From: Gemmatimonadota bacterium
Lineage (GTDB): Bacteria; Gemmatimonadota; Gemmatimonadetes; Gemmatimonadales; GWC2-71-9
Direction: 5' to 3'
Assembly (NCBI GenBank): GCA_029262195.1
Contig: JAJCZX010000030.1
Span: 62,001 to 126,000 of the forward strand
Length of the DNA stretch: 64,000 bases
Numbering within the stretch: position 1 is the stretch's first letter; every line of letters begins with the position of its first letter. Made by a program: the position numbers and the translations under genes. Below the pieces are notes generated by a model. It was not told the DNA's origin, searched no databases, and saw nothing but the letters and a program-made list of their open reading frames with translations. Of the stretch, positions 51,195 to 60,502 are shown piece by piece.

Positions 51195-51977
51195 TCAGTC
51201 AACGCGTCTCAATTCGCGAAACAGTTCGACAAACTGCGGAATTCCCAGCGTCTCCGGCCTTGCGGCGTGGTCGATCCCCACCTTATTGAGCGCTGTTTCG
51301 GCAACCATTGTGCTCTTCTTCGAAACATCCCGAATGATCCCCCTGATCTGTTTCCGTCGCCGGGAAAAGAGTGAATTCACGAACGTCCGGAAGTCTTTTC
51401 GTTCCCCCTCCGATACCCACGGCGTTTCCAGTGGGGTAAATCTCACCACCGCAGAATCCACCTTCGGAGGCACAACGAATGCTCCGGGTTTTACCTCGAA
51501 CAACTTTTCCACATTGGCAACGGAACGCACACCGACCGATATAGACCCGAAAGTTTTTGAACCCGGAACGGCTACCAGGCGGTCAGCCACTTCGGCTTGC
51601 ATCAAAAACACTATCACAGAAGGACGAGGAGCAATCAGAGCCTTTTCGATCAGAGGCGACGTAATGTAGTACGGGATATTACCGATCACCTTAAAAGGGC
51701 GACTGTGGATAACTTCATGCCAGTCAATTTTGAGAGCATCCCCCGCCACAATATTAATGTTATCCTTGAAGTCACGCGACTTAAGTTGTTGCAATAAAAG
51801 GGGATCAGTCTCAATAGTATTAACTTCATTTACGCGTTGGGCGAGGCGTTGTGTAAGGTCAGCTTCACCGGTTCCCACCTCAAGTACTATGTCATGGAGT
51901 TCCGGTTCAAGTCCCTCAACGATTCTGTCAAGAATACTCGGATCCTTCAAAAAGTGCTGCCCGAGGCGCTTCCCCAC
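51195..51977 (-). CDS. rsmA: 16S rRNA dimethyladenosine transferase
   Basis: 260 residues. KRLGQHFLKDPSILDRIV is the canonical start; SAM motif VLEVGTGEADLTQ, then the catalytic NIPYYITSPLI (NLPY-type motif). It dimethylates two adjacent adenosines at the 3-prime end of 16S rRNA. It starts 3 nt after the phosphatase gene and ends before the Rex operator. Confidence 0.97.
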   Translation of the reverse strand: MGKRLGQHFLKDPSILDRIVEGLEPELHDIVLEVGTGEADLTQRLAQRVNEVNTIETDPLLLQQLKSRDFKDNINIVAGDALKIDWHEVIHSRPFKVIGNIPYYITSPLIEKALIAPRPSVIVFLMQAEVADRLVAVPGSKTFGSISVGVRSVANVEKLFEVKPGAFVVPPKVDSAVVRFTPLETPWVSEGERKDFRTFVNSLFSRRRKQIRGIIRDVSKKSTMVAETALNKVGIDHAARPETLGIPQFVELFRELRRVD

Positions 51978-51979
51978 GG

Positions 51980-53533
51980 CTAGGCCTTTATTACTAACAC
52001 CGTCTGGTCGTCCGGTGCCGCACCACCGAAATCTGCCAAACGGGCATATACGTTATCCACAATTTCGGCTGGCGTGCTATCGAGGGACCCGGTCACGACT
52101 TCAAGAACTCGCTCTTCTCCGAACCGGTTGCCCTCGTCGTTGACCACGTCGGAAACGCCATCCGAGAACAATAGCAGCACTTCCCGGCCTCTTTCCCAGT
52201 CCAAACGTTCTCCCGGGGGAATATCTGCCCCACCCAATCCAAGAGGGGGGGTCATTGCTCCCAAACGAGCTGGTTCTGAGTCGGGGCGAAGGAGAAAAGC
52301 GTGCGGATGTCCAGCGTTAGCATAGACCATGCAGTTACAATCAGGGTCAATCACCCCATAAAACACCGAGAAATGCATTTCCGTGCGGTCTAACTCATCT
52401 GCAAGGGAGGCCATCAGACTTGATAGTGCCTTGTCTGGAGATGTAGCGGCCTCAGCATGGATCCCGGCGGCGGAAAGCACAGAGGCCATTGTCATGGCGG
52501 CAGCGAAGCCGTGAGAGGAGACATCCCCCAACATGACGCCAGTCTTGTTGTCTGCGAGATCGAAGACCTTGTAGAAATCACCTCCAACGAATTCTGCTGG
52601 TTCGCAGCGAGCTGCCACCGAATAGCCGTGCTCCCGATGGAACGTCGGGAGGAGCTTTTTCTGAAGATCACGCGCCATTTCCAGCTCGTGGTTGACTTTC
52701 TCCCGCTCCTTATCCAGGGCTACAAGCCGGGCGTTTTCGATGGTTGCTCCAATCTGGTTCGCGATGGCGGATACAAGTTTCGAATGTCCGGTGGTAAACG
52801 CGTCCGTTCCTTCACAGTCCGTCAGATTTATTACGCCAATGGGCTTGGGAGATTTGTTGGCTTCCGGATACAGGATCGGAACCGAGAGGTAGGCCGTTCC
52901 CCGGTACGTGCGCTGCTCCCGGTAATGGCGCGTGCTGGCGCTCGGATCGCTCGGATCCAGCGAAATAAGCCTTTTTTCGCGAAAAACGTCCGCTGCTATG
53001 GAGTCCGGATCCGAAATCGGTATCGGCTCAAAGTCGGTAACGTCTATTCCCTCTCCAGCAACAGGTTTCAAGACTTCGCCATCGGCATCGCACACAAGTA
53101 TCGAACCTCTGGTAGCCCCGACAACCGCGCATACTTCCCGCAGTATGCTTTTACAGGCCGCAGAGAGGGAAACAGTCCGCCCAATCGTTTCGGCAATTGT
53201 GTAGAGGAGGTCAATTTCTTCGTAGCGATCGGCCAATTCGCTGGCCATTTCGATGGCATCCACTTCGGAGGACAGCAGACTGCCAATTAATTCCCCATAG
53301 TCGCGCGCATCCGCCTCGGATTTTTTTAATTCCACTTCAAACCAATAACCGGGCATCTTCTCAATGGGACCCACAACGTGGGTATCCAGAAGGGGGATCA
53401 ATTCACCGTTGCGAAATTCGACTCGGGATTGGGGTACTTCGCCCCGGGGGAGGACCTCTTTGAGGTCTGATTCCTCCGAAACATGCCACACATGTATGGA
53501 GTGCCCCACCACGGACTCAAGGGCAACAACCAT
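51980..53533 (-). CDS. SpoIIE/RsbU-type serine phosphatase with GAF domain
   Basis: 517 residues. An N-terminal unidentified segment (about 1-100), a GAF-like sensory domain (about 110-270, CAVVGATRGSILVCDADG), a short coiled linker (LEMARDLQKKLLPTF), and a PP2C-type phosphatase domain with VGGDFYKVF, MLGDVSSHGFAAAM, YANAGHPHAFLL and FSDGVSDVVN. By family it dephosphorylates a STAS anti-sigma antagonist. The STAS and anti-sigma kinase genes are directly upstream in the same transcript. Confidence 0.93.
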   Translation of the reverse strand: MVVALESVVGHSIHVWHVSEESDLKEVLPRGEVPQSRVEFRNGELIPLLDTHVVGPIEKMPGYWFEVELKKSEADARDYGELIGSLLSSEVDAIEMASELADRYEEIDLLYTIAETIGRTVSLSAACKSILREVCAVVGATRGSILVCDADGEVLKPVAGEGIDVTDFEPIPISDPDSIAADVFREKRLISLDPSDPSASTRHYREQRTYRGTAYLSVPILYPEANKSPKPIGVINLTDCEGTDAFTTGHSKLVSAIANQIGATIENARLVALDKEREKVNHELEMARDLQKKLLPTFHREHGYSVAARCEPAEFVGGDFYKVFDLADNKTGVMLGDVSSHGFAAAMTMASVLSAAGIHAEAATSPDKALSSLMASLADELDRTEMHFSVFYGVIDPDCNCMVYANAGHPHAFLLRPDSEPARLGAMTPPLGLGGADIPPGERLDWERGREVLLLFSDGVSDVVNDEGNRFGEERVLEVVTGSLDSTPAEIVDNVYARLADFGGAAPDDQTVLVIKA

Positions 53534-53547
53534 CGCTTGCAGGCGAG

Positions 53548-54009
53548 TCAGGATCGACGCAGAACCATGCAGATGGCGTTTCCTCGTTCATTAAAGGTCA
53601 CTTCGTCGACCAATCTGTTGATCAAGAACAGGCCGCGACCGTTGGGCAGGCTGATTCGTTCTGGTCTGGTGGGATCTGGAACTGCTGACGGATCGTAACC
53701 AGCTCCCTCATCCACCACGTTCACCGAAACTGAGTCCAGCGAGGCCTGGGCCGTCACCCTCACAGTTTTTGACGGATCCATCTTGTTGCCGTAGAGCATT
53801 GCATTAGCTAACGCCTCAGAAAGGGCAACTCGCAAGTTGAACCTGGCAGTTTTGGGGCACAAACCCATTTCCTGGCATCGGACCGAAACCAACTCGACCG
53901 CCTCTTCAATGCACTGGAGATCTGACGGTACGTCAACGGAAAGGCCCCGTGCCTCCCGGTCGCGATCGACCGGATTTATCGTCAGCTTTTGCCGGACCTC
54001 AGAAGCCAT
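53548..54009 (-). CDS. Anti-sigma regulatory factor, serine/threonine kinase of the RsbW type
   Basis: 153 residues from the ATG at 54009, which overlaps the STAS stop. HATPase_c fold: N-box SEALANAMLYGN, G1 DEGAGYDP, and G2 GRGLFLINRL. Such proteins hold a sigma factor inactive and phosphorylate a STAS partner. No general-stress sigma factor gene is present in this stretch; the ECF at 409 is far and of a class not normally controlled this way. Confidence 0.9.
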   Translation of the reverse strand: MASEVRQKLTINPVDRDREARGLSVDVPSDLQCIEEAVELVSVRCQEMGLCPKTARFNLRVALSEALANAMLYGNKMDPSKTVRVTAQASLDSVSVNVVDEGAGYDPSAVPDPTRPERISLPNGRGLFLINRLVDEVTFNERGNAICMVLRRS

Positions 54010-54331
54010 CCAGCGCCGCTTCGACCGTGTCAAATAGTTCGAACAGTGTATCCAGTTTCGTTAGTTCGAAAAGAGTTTTGAGGTCGGTGTTCAATGCTGC
54101 GAGCCGGATGGCTCCACCGGATTCCCCGATTTTCCTGGCCAGTGACACAAGCACGCCAAGTCCCGATGAGTCTATGTAGCCGGTCGCCGAGAAATCGACT
54201 ACAAACCGTCTGGTGCCGGCCTCGAGTGCGTCACCCAACTTTTGTTTCAATTCGTGTCGGTTGCCAACTATCAGTTGGCCGTCTACCCCCACAACCAGAA
54301 CACCGTCTTCCGACTTTTCGGTAAAGCTCAT
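53999..54331 (-). CDS. STAS-domain anti-sigma factor antagonist
   Basis: 110 residues from the ATG at 54331, with GGAGAG upstream; the longer open frame is rejected. STAS fold with VDFSATGYIDSSGLGVLVSL, where the Ser in IDSSG is the usual phosphorylation site. It would release sigma when dephosphorylated by the phosphatase encoded two genes downstream. It follows pta by 22 nt. Confidence 0.93.
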   Translation of the reverse strand: MSFTEKSEDGVLVVGVDGQLIVGNRHELKQKLGDALEAGTRRFVVDFSATGYIDSSGLGVLVSLARKIGESGGAIRLAALNTDLKTLFELTKLDTLFELFDTVEAALDGF

Positions 54332-54353
54332 TTTCTCTCCCTGAACCGGATCA

Positions 54354-55307
54354 CTAAGATGCGGCCGATTGCAATAAGGAAATACACGCAACATCTACAA
54401 TATCATCCGCCGTCGCTCCACGCGAAAGATCTGCCACAGGTTTTGCGAGACCCTGCATTATCGGCCCCACAGCCGCTGCTCCCCCGATCCGTTGAATCAA
54501 CTTATACGCCATGTTGCCAGCGTTGAGGTCAGGAAAGACAAGAATATTCGCCTTTCCCCCAACAGGCGATCCGCTGGCCTTTGATGCGGCAATGTGCGGC
54601 ACCAGGGCCGAATCAACCTGTAGTTCACCGTCACATACGACATCCGGGTTGTTTCTTTTGAATAATTGGAACGCCTCTGACACCTTTTCCACCAATTCAC
54701 CGCGAGCACTACCATGGGTGCTGTAGGACAAGAATGCCACCACGGGTTTATCGCCTACGATTCGACTGCGGTCGGTTGCAGCTGCGGCAGCGATTTCTGA
54801 CAGTTGCTCCGAGTCGGGGTCCGGGACAACCGCGCCGTCGGTGACTGTCAAAATCGTTTCGTCTTTTTCACCCCACCAATCAGAGCCTGAGCCTGGAGGT
54901 AGAACCATATAAAAGGCACTGGACACAACCGACATTCCCTCTGCCGTACCAACAGCCCAGAGTGCCGCCCGGAGAACATCGGCGGTGGGACAGGTCGCTC
55001 CAGCGACCGCCGCAGACGCCTTGCCGAGGGCAACCATTCCTGCACCCAAACGAAGGGGGTCCCTGGCAAGTTCTATGGCGTGGTCCGCGCCTTCCACTCG
55101 TTCGGGTTTTCGCAAAGCGAGCAGGTCCCCGACTTCCTTAACGGTTTGATCGACCTCCGGCTCTCGGGGGAGGACCGCTACGTCAAAGAGTTCTTTTTTT
55201 CGAATTATGTCAGCAGCGCGTTGGACTCTGTCATCCCACCCCTCGACCAGCACCACGGTGCCGGGGGTCTCGCTTGCCCGCTGCCTGATCTTTTGTTGAA
55301 ACGCCAT
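54354..55307 (-). CDS. pta: Phosphate acetyltransferase
   Basis: 317 residues, the short form without the regulatory N-terminal domain. PTA/PTB family landmarks: RLGAGMVALGKASAAVAGA, then FYMVLPPGSGSDWW, VAFLSYSTHGSA, and NILVFPDLNAGNMAYKLIQR. It interconverts acetyl-CoA and acetyl phosphate. An acetate kinase gene is not visible nearby. Its TAATG overlap with coaD shows coupling. Confidence 0.93.
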   Translation of the reverse strand: MAFQQKIRQRASETPGTVVLVEGWDDRVQRAADIIRKKELFDVAVLPREPEVDQTVKEVGDLLALRKPERVEGADHAIELARDPLRLGAGMVALGKASAAVAGATCPTADVLRAALWAVGTAEGMSVVSSAFYMVLPPGSGSDWWGEKDETILTVTDGAVVPDPDSEQLSEIAAAAATDRSRIVGDKPVVAFLSYSTHGSARGELVEKVSEAFQLFKRNNPDVVCDGELQVDSALVPHIAASKASGSPVGGKANILVFPDLNAGNMAYKLIQRIGGAAAVGPIMQGLAKPVADLSRGATADDIVDVACISLLQSAAS

Positions 55308-55789
55308 TACTTCGCGTAAACCTCCGCCAGCGCTTCCGCGACCGCCGGATGTACAAACGAAGACACATCGCCTCCGAAACGGGCCACCTCACGGACAAGG
55401 CTGGAGCTCAAAAACGTTTGGTTCAGCGCTGGAACAAGGAAAATCGTCTCCAGTTCGTCATGTAATTTCCTGTTCATCAACGCCATCTGGAATTCGAACT
55501 CGAAATCGCTTACAGCCCGCAATCCCCTCACAACTACTGTCGCATCGTTGGCGCGGGCGAAATCGGCAAGTAAGCCGTCGAAAGACCTGCACTCGACCCC
55601 TTCGACACCGGCCAGGGCAGTTTCCATTAGTGCAATCCGTGCGTCCACCGATAACAGCGGCTGTTTAGACGGATTGATAGCAACTGCTACAATCAGTCGA
55701 TCGACAAGTTTGATACTTCGACGGATAATGTCTTCATGGCCTTTTGTGAGCGGGTCAAACGACCCCGGATAGATGGCTGTCCGCTTCAT
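55307..55789 (-). CDS. coaD: Phosphopantetheine adenylyltransferase
   Basis: 160 residues. KRTAIYPGSFDPLTKGHEDI carries the HxGH-type nucleotidyl-transfer motif (here TKGHEDI), and ATVVVRGLRAVSDFEFEFQM is the conserved substrate region. It makes dephospho-CoA, the penultimate step in CoA synthesis. It overlaps rsmD upstream by 4 nt and pta by 1 nt. Confidence 0.97.
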   Translation of the reverse strand: MKRTAIYPGSFDPLTKGHEDIIRRSIKLVDRLIVAVAINPSKQPLLSVDARIALMETALAGVEGVECRSFDGLLADFARANDATVVVRGLRAVSDFEFEFQMALMNRKLHDELETIFLVPALNQTFLSSSLVREVARFGGDVSSFVHPAVAEALAEVYAK

Positions 55790-56298
55790 GAGCTCCGAAA
55801 AAATGAAAGTTGCGTCTCGCCGTACCGGCGCACGTCATTTGCACCTTCTAATTCACCCACACGATGCTCAATGCAAAGGATTTTGGCAAACCTGCGTTCC
55901 AAAAAGAGATCACGTAATTTGACGCTGAGGCCCTGGTTGTAAGGCGGATCCGCCAGTGCCAGGTCGTAGTGTTCGACATCGAGCCCGGCAACGAAACGCA
56001 GGGCGTCGGCTCGGATCAGTTCGGAGGTGTCGGTGGCCCCGATGAGTTCAATGTTAGCACGCAGCACCTTCTCCGAAGCTCTCGCTATTTCAACGAAATC
56101 AACCCGGGCAGCCCCACGCGACAACGCTTCCAGGCCCAGGCTTCCCGATCCCGCAAAGAGGTCCAGCACTTTCGCGTCCACAACCGCATCGCTCAAAATG
56201 CTGAAGGCGGCTTCCTTGACCCGGTCAGCTGTGGGACGCACGTCCCGTTTCGGTACCTTCAGCTTTCGGCCCCGATGGGCTCCGGCGATTATTCTCAC
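55786..56298 (-). CDS. rsmD: 16S rRNA (guanine966-N2)-methyltransferase RsmD
   Basis: 170 residues. MRIIAGAHRGRKLKVP is the standard start; SAM motif LDLFAGSGSLGLEAL and catalytic DPPYNQGL identify the RsmD family. It is paired with coaD in the usual rsmD-coaD order and overlaps recJ by 4 nt. Confidence 0.96.
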   Translation of the reverse strand: MRIIAGAHRGRKLKVPKRDVRPTADRVKEAAFSILSDAVVDAKVLDLFAGSGSLGLEALSRGAARVDFVEIARASEKVLRANIELIGATDTSELIRADALRFVAGLDVEHYDLALADPPYNQGLSVKLRDLFLERRFAKILCIEHRVGELEGANDVRRYGETQLSFFRSS

Positions 56299-57998
56299 GC
56301 CACGCCGAGATCGACCACCCTGGCCTGCAAAGTCGAGCGCCCGCGGAATTCATTCCTGTTCAGGTGAAAAGCCAACCTGACCGTGCCGTCGAGTTCGTCG
56401 TCGGTAAGTCGATCTACCCAGTTGAACCCGATAGCCTCGATACGCCCGCTACCGTCTTCAATCATCATCTTGAGATGTTTGCCTTTTAGCTCGCGCAGGT
56501 CCCGCACTGCCGCTTGCTCGACCGCTAACACTGGCTTCGGGTTGCCTATACCGCACGGTTCCACATAGCCAAGCAGGTTTTCAAGGTCCTCGTCAATCTG
56601 GTCAAGAGCTACGACAAGGTCGACCCGTCGGCGGGGGATCAGGTCGGTCTCATCAAGTTCTTCTCTTACCACCGAGTTGAAACGCTCGCGCAACTCTTCG
56701 ATCTTCCCCTGCTCCACCGTCAGCCCTGCCGCCATCTTGTGGCCTCCAAATCGCTGCAGCAGATCTCCGCACCTGGTCAGCGCGGCGTGAAGGTCGAACC
56801 CCGTTATCGAGCGCCCGGAGCCCTTACCAACACCGTCTTCAATCGAGATCAACACAGCCGGTCGGTGATAACGTTCAACGATTCGTGAGGCGACGATACC
56901 GATGACTCCTGCGTGCCAGTTCTCTGCGGCAAGCACCAGGCCATACTCTTCAGCGAGGTCGACGTGTTCTTCGACGATTCCAATGGCCTCTTCGAGCGCT
57001 TTTTGATCCAGATCTTGACGTTGAGCGTTCATCGCTTCCAACTGCGCGGCCCGACTGGCAGCTTCGGCGGGGTCGTCCGTCATCAACAATCTCACTCCAT
57101 CCATTGCCTCCCCTACCCGTCCGGCAGCGTTTAGCCTGGGACCTATCTGGAAACCCACCTGTCCGGCGGTCACACTATCTCCGGTTATCCCGGCCGACTG
57201 CACCAGTGCTCGCACGCCTGGCCAATTGGAATTACCCAGGAGCTTCAACCCGTGCCGGACAATCACCCGGTTCTCTCCGCGAAGCGGTACGATGTCCGCC
57301 ACGGTCGCCAGTGCGACCAGGTCCAGGAGATGAAAGCGGAAATTGTCGGCGATGCCGAGCCGCGGGATCAAAGCTTCGGCAAGCTTGAACGCCACCCCGG
57401 TGCCGCAAAGATCTTTGAACGGGTAATCACAATCAGGACGTTTCGGATTAAGAACGGCATTGGCCTCGGGCAACTCACCCACGATATGGTGATCGGTTAC
57501 GATGACGTTGAGTCCCGCAGCCCGAGCATCTTTAACCGCTTCGCGAGCGGTTATGCCGCAATCGCATGTGATTACCAGAGTGGCCCCGGCATCCTGCGCG
57601 GCTGCGATGCCGGCCGGCCCGAAGTCGTAACCGTCTCTCACCCTGTGGGGGACAAATGGGACCGCTCCTACGTCAGCAGCGTTGAGCGTGCGAGTGAGAA
57701 GCGTCGTCGCACATTGACCATCGACATCATAGTCCCCGTGTAACAGGATCTTTTCTCCACGCCCAACAGTTTCCAACACGAGATCAACCGCTTTGTCCAT
57801 GTCTTTCATCAAAAGCGGGTCGTGCAACGATTCTAGCGGAGGACGAAGGAATTCCCGGGCCTTTTCGGGCGTATCGTACCCACGCATTACAACGAGGGCA
57901 CCGAGCGCAGGTGGGATCTTAAGAGCTTCGACTATTTCTCTTGTCGTGTCTTCGTCAGGGCGCTCGGCCACCTCCCATATTGCCCGGGTTTTGATCAT
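56295..57998 (-). CDS. recJ: Single-stranded-DNA-specific exonuclease RecJ
   Basis: 567 residues, full length. DHH-family motifs: HGDYDVDGQCATTLL, TCDCGI, TDHHIVGELP, and NPKRPDC; the DHHA1 region has GRSITGFDLHAAL and FGGHKMAAGL, then the OB fold. It degrades 5-prime single strands in recombination and mismatch repair. It starts with ATG overlapping the zinc-ribbon gene stop. Confidence 0.96.
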   Translation of the reverse strand: MIKTRAIWEVAERPDEDTTREIVEALKIPPALGALVVMRGYDTPEKAREFLRPPLESLHDPLLMKDMDKAVDLVLETVGRGEKILLHGDYDVDGQCATTLLTRTLNAADVGAVPFVPHRVRDGYDFGPAGIAAAQDAGATLVITCDCGITAREAVKDARAAGLNVIVTDHHIVGELPEANAVLNPKRPDCDYPFKDLCGTGVAFKLAEALIPRLGIADNFRFHLLDLVALATVADIVPLRGENRVIVRHGLKLLGNSNWPGVRALVQSAGITGDSVTAGQVGFQIGPRLNAAGRVGEAMDGVRLLMTDDPAEAASRAAQLEAMNAQRQDLDQKALEEAIGIVEEHVDLAEEYGLVLAAENWHAGVIGIVASRIVERYHRPAVLISIEDGVGKGSGRSITGFDLHAALTRCGDLLQRFGGHKMAAGLTVEQGKIEELRERFNSVVREELDETDLIPRRRVDLVVALDQIDEDLENLLGYVEPCGIGNPKPVLAVEQAAVRDLRELKGKHLKMMIEDGSGRIEAIGFNWVDRLTDDELDGTVRLAFHLNRNEFRGRSTLQARVVDLGVA

Positions 57999-58714
57999 TC
58001 AGAGGCGACGGCTGGCTGTACGAATAGCATTACCCCACACACCTGACAGTTGTCAATCGTGTTGCGGTTTATCAACTGTTGCTGAATATGCTTGGGAACG
58101 TGCGTAAAACAGTGTCCACATGCATCGCCATGAAGCTCATACAATGAAAACGGAGCGTTTCCGCCCCGTACCCTCTCATACCGGCGCAGCAGCGGTTCCG
58201 CCACCTTTTTTCTTACTTCGTCTCTTTCGGCGGTAGCCGCCTCCATTCGCGCGAGACACTCGGCCCGCCTCGCCTCAAGATCCTTGCGGGACGGTCCCTG
58301 CTCTTCACCCACCTGTTCAACTGCCGTTTTTGAGTTGGCAGCCCTGAGTTCCGCACTTTCCACCCGATCAGCCGACTTCAACCATCCGGTTTCTTCCTGA
58401 GCCATGACAGACCGCGCCAGATCCAGCTCAGCCATCAGAGCGGAGGCTTCTTTGGCACCCTTAACGAACTCCAGTTTCGCTCGTTTTCGTTCTTGCATCA
58501 AGCGGTAGCCTTCGATCTTGTTCTCCAGCTCTTTTCTAACGGTTGACGCAGCTTCCAACTCGGCGGTCGCCGCGGCGAGTTCCGCTTCTACTTCAGAGAG
58601 AGCTTCGTCCAAAGCCTCAACTTCAGGGTTCAGGGCATCGAGTTCCCGTCGTATGCTCAGCACCGCTTTGTCCTTCTCCTGCAGGTGCAAAAGTGTCTCT
58701 AGATCAGTTGGCAC
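57995..58714 (-). CDS. C4 zinc-ribbon coiled-coil protein
   Basis: 239 residues. A long N-terminal antiparallel coiled coil (ALDEALSEVEAELAAATAEL and onward) ends in a zinc ribbon with CGHC and CQVC (about residues 201-228). It matches the family of uncharacterised C4-type zinc-ribbon proteins (zf-RING_7), sometimes annotated as possible nucleic-acid-binding. No enzymatic motif. It lies between dnaG and recJ. Confidence 0.9.
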   Translation of the reverse strand: MPTDLETLLHLQEKDKAVLSIRRELDALNPEVEALDEALSEVEAELAAATAELEAASTVRKELENKIEGYRLMQERKRAKLEFVKGAKEASALMAELDLARSVMAQEETGWLKSADRVESAELRAANSKTAVEQVGEEQGPSRKDLEARRAECLARMEAATAERDEVRKKVAEPLLRRYERVRGGNAPFSLYELHGDACGHCFTHVPKHIQQQLINRNTIDNCQVCGVMLFVQPAVASE

Positions 58715-58741
58715 TTATTTCCTCCACTCGGTGGGTTTCAT

Positions 58742-60502
58742 CTAATTTAACTTCCACTTACCAGATTGGTTTTTCATGTCCTTCGTCACGAGCGCTTTCT
58801 TGTCCCTCAGCATCGTGTCCTTCTCTTCTCCCTGGGCAAGAAAAATCTTCCTATCCAGATCCTGAATTGCTTCTTCCTTCGCCCTCGCATCGATCCGATC
58901 CAGACTGCCTTCAACAAGTGCATCGACAGTCCCAGGTTCGGGTTTTCTGTTGGACATCATCCTCCTCAGCAGAATACGAGAGTCGTTGCCAAGGTCCCGC
59001 AAGAGATCACCCGGCTGGATGTTGGCCGGCAGCATCACCAGGGCGTCAATCAATTCTCGTTCCGCCGCCGGAATCACCTTTCCCGTCATCATCTCTCCAA
59101 TTCGTTCTCTCCACGCCGGTTCATGAATCAAAATGGTGATCAGGGTTCCTTCTGAAAAACCAGCTGTCACCGTAGAGACGGACCCGCCTTTGTCGTTTCG
59201 GGACACATGCGGCATGTTTGTGGCCCTGGCGCGCCGGTCCACCTCGCCTAATATGGCCTCTCTGGAAGTGCCAAGAGCGTTTGCCGCAAGACTGACATAG
59301 AGGTCTCGGGTGACCTTTTCTTTCGTCGCCCGTAGCGTCGGGAGCAGTTTATCCAACGTCTTGCGTCTCCCGGGGACGGTTGCCAGCATGCCCGCCCGCT
59401 CCATCAACTGGATTTTTCTCTCGCAGACATCGAGGGCATCCCTGACAACTTTCTCAATTGCTTCCTTGCCACCTTCAGCGGCCAGAGTATCCGGGTCCTG
59501 GCCCTCTGGCATCGTCGCCACCATCACTCGCAACCCGGCCTCGAGCATCACATCGGCCGCTCGAAAGGTAGCTTTTAGCCCTGCTTGATCGCTGTCGTAG
59601 AGGATGGTCACTTCTTTGGTATAACGCTTCAAAAGGGCTGCCTGGCCGGCGGTAAACGCGGTTCCCAGCGATGCGACGACGTTGTCAACGCCTACCTGCG
59701 CCAATTTCAGAACGTCAAAATAACCCTCCACCACAATAGTCATTTCTTTGCGTCGGATCGATTGCTTCGCGTGATGCAGATTGTAAAGAAGTTGGCCTTT
59801 GTGAAAAATTTTGTTGTCGGACGAATTGAGGTATTTCGGCTCTCCCTCGCCGAGGAGTCTGCCTCCGAATCCGACCACGCGGCCTCTCACGTCATGTATC
59901 GGTATCAACAACCGATTCCAAAAACGGGGGCGCAGCGAGCCGTCATCGCGCGCCACCAGAAGTCCGGCTTCGAGCATCACTTCGTCCGAGATGCCAAGAC
60001 CGTTCATGCCCTTCATGAAACGATCACCCTTTGGGGCAAAGCCGAAGCCAAGCTCGGGATTCTCGGAAATATCGAACCCCCTGTTCGCCAGATAGTCTCT
60101 GGCCGCAACAGTTCCGTCCCCCTCACGTAATTCTCTGGCATACCAGTCCCCGGCCAGCGAAAGCGCGTCGTAGAGGCGTTCATTGGGATCCGGCCCACCG
60201 GACGGGCGATCAGGGATTTCCATCCCGACCGACGAGGCAACCAACCGGACCGCAGCCGGATACTCCAATCCCTCACGTTTCATGAAGTAACTGAAAATGT
60301 CTCCGGCCTCATGACAAACGAAACAGTAGAACATCTGTTTCTTAGGAATCACCGCGAAGTTTTTTTTCTGCCCCCCGTGAAAAGGGCAAGGGCCACGGTA
60401 GTCGGCTCCGGTTCTGCGAAGTTCAACCTGTTCGCCGATTATGGCCACCATATCAGCCGCGTCTCTGACCTGTTCAATCACCTCGTCGGGGATACCGCTC
60501 AT
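58742..60502 (-). CDS. dnaG: DNA primase
   Basis: 586 residues. The N-terminal zinc-binding domain has CPFHGGQKKNFAV and FYCFVCHEAG; the primase core has LYNLHHAKQSIRRKEMTIVVEGYFD; the Toprim metal site VVEGYFDVLKL and ILYDSDQAG. The C-terminal helicase-binding domain is present but poorly conserved. It begins with ATG overlapping mutS2 (ATGA). The primase lies here without an rpoD neighbour, unlike the classical rpsU-dnaG-rpoD operon. Confidence 0.97.
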   Translation of the reverse strand: MSGIPDEVIEQVRDAADMVAIIGEQVELRRTGADYRGPCPFHGGQKKNFAVIPKKQMFYCFVCHEAGDIFSYFMKREGLEYPAAVRLVASSVGMEIPDRPSGGPDPNERLYDALSLAGDWYARELREGDGTVAARDYLANRGFDISENPELGFGFAPKGDRFMKGMNGLGISDEVMLEAGLLVARDDGSLRPRFWNRLLIPIHDVRGRVVGFGGRLLGEGEPKYLNSSDNKIFHKGQLLYNLHHAKQSIRRKEMTIVVEGYFDVLKLAQVGVDNVVASLGTAFTAGQAALLKRYTKEVTILYDSDQAGLKATFRAADVMLEAGLRVMVATMPEGQDPDTLAAEGGKEAIEKVVRDALDVCERKIQLMERAGMLATVPGRRKTLDKLLPTLRATKEKVTRDLYVSLAANALGTSREAILGEVDRRARATNMPHVSRNDKGGSVSTVTAGFSEGTLITILIHEPAWRERIGEMMTGKVIPAAERELIDALVMLPANIQPGDLLRDLGNDSRILLRRMMSNRKPEPGTVDALVEGSLDRIDARAKEEAIQDLDRKIFLAQGEEKDTMLRDKKALVTKDMKNQSGKWKLN

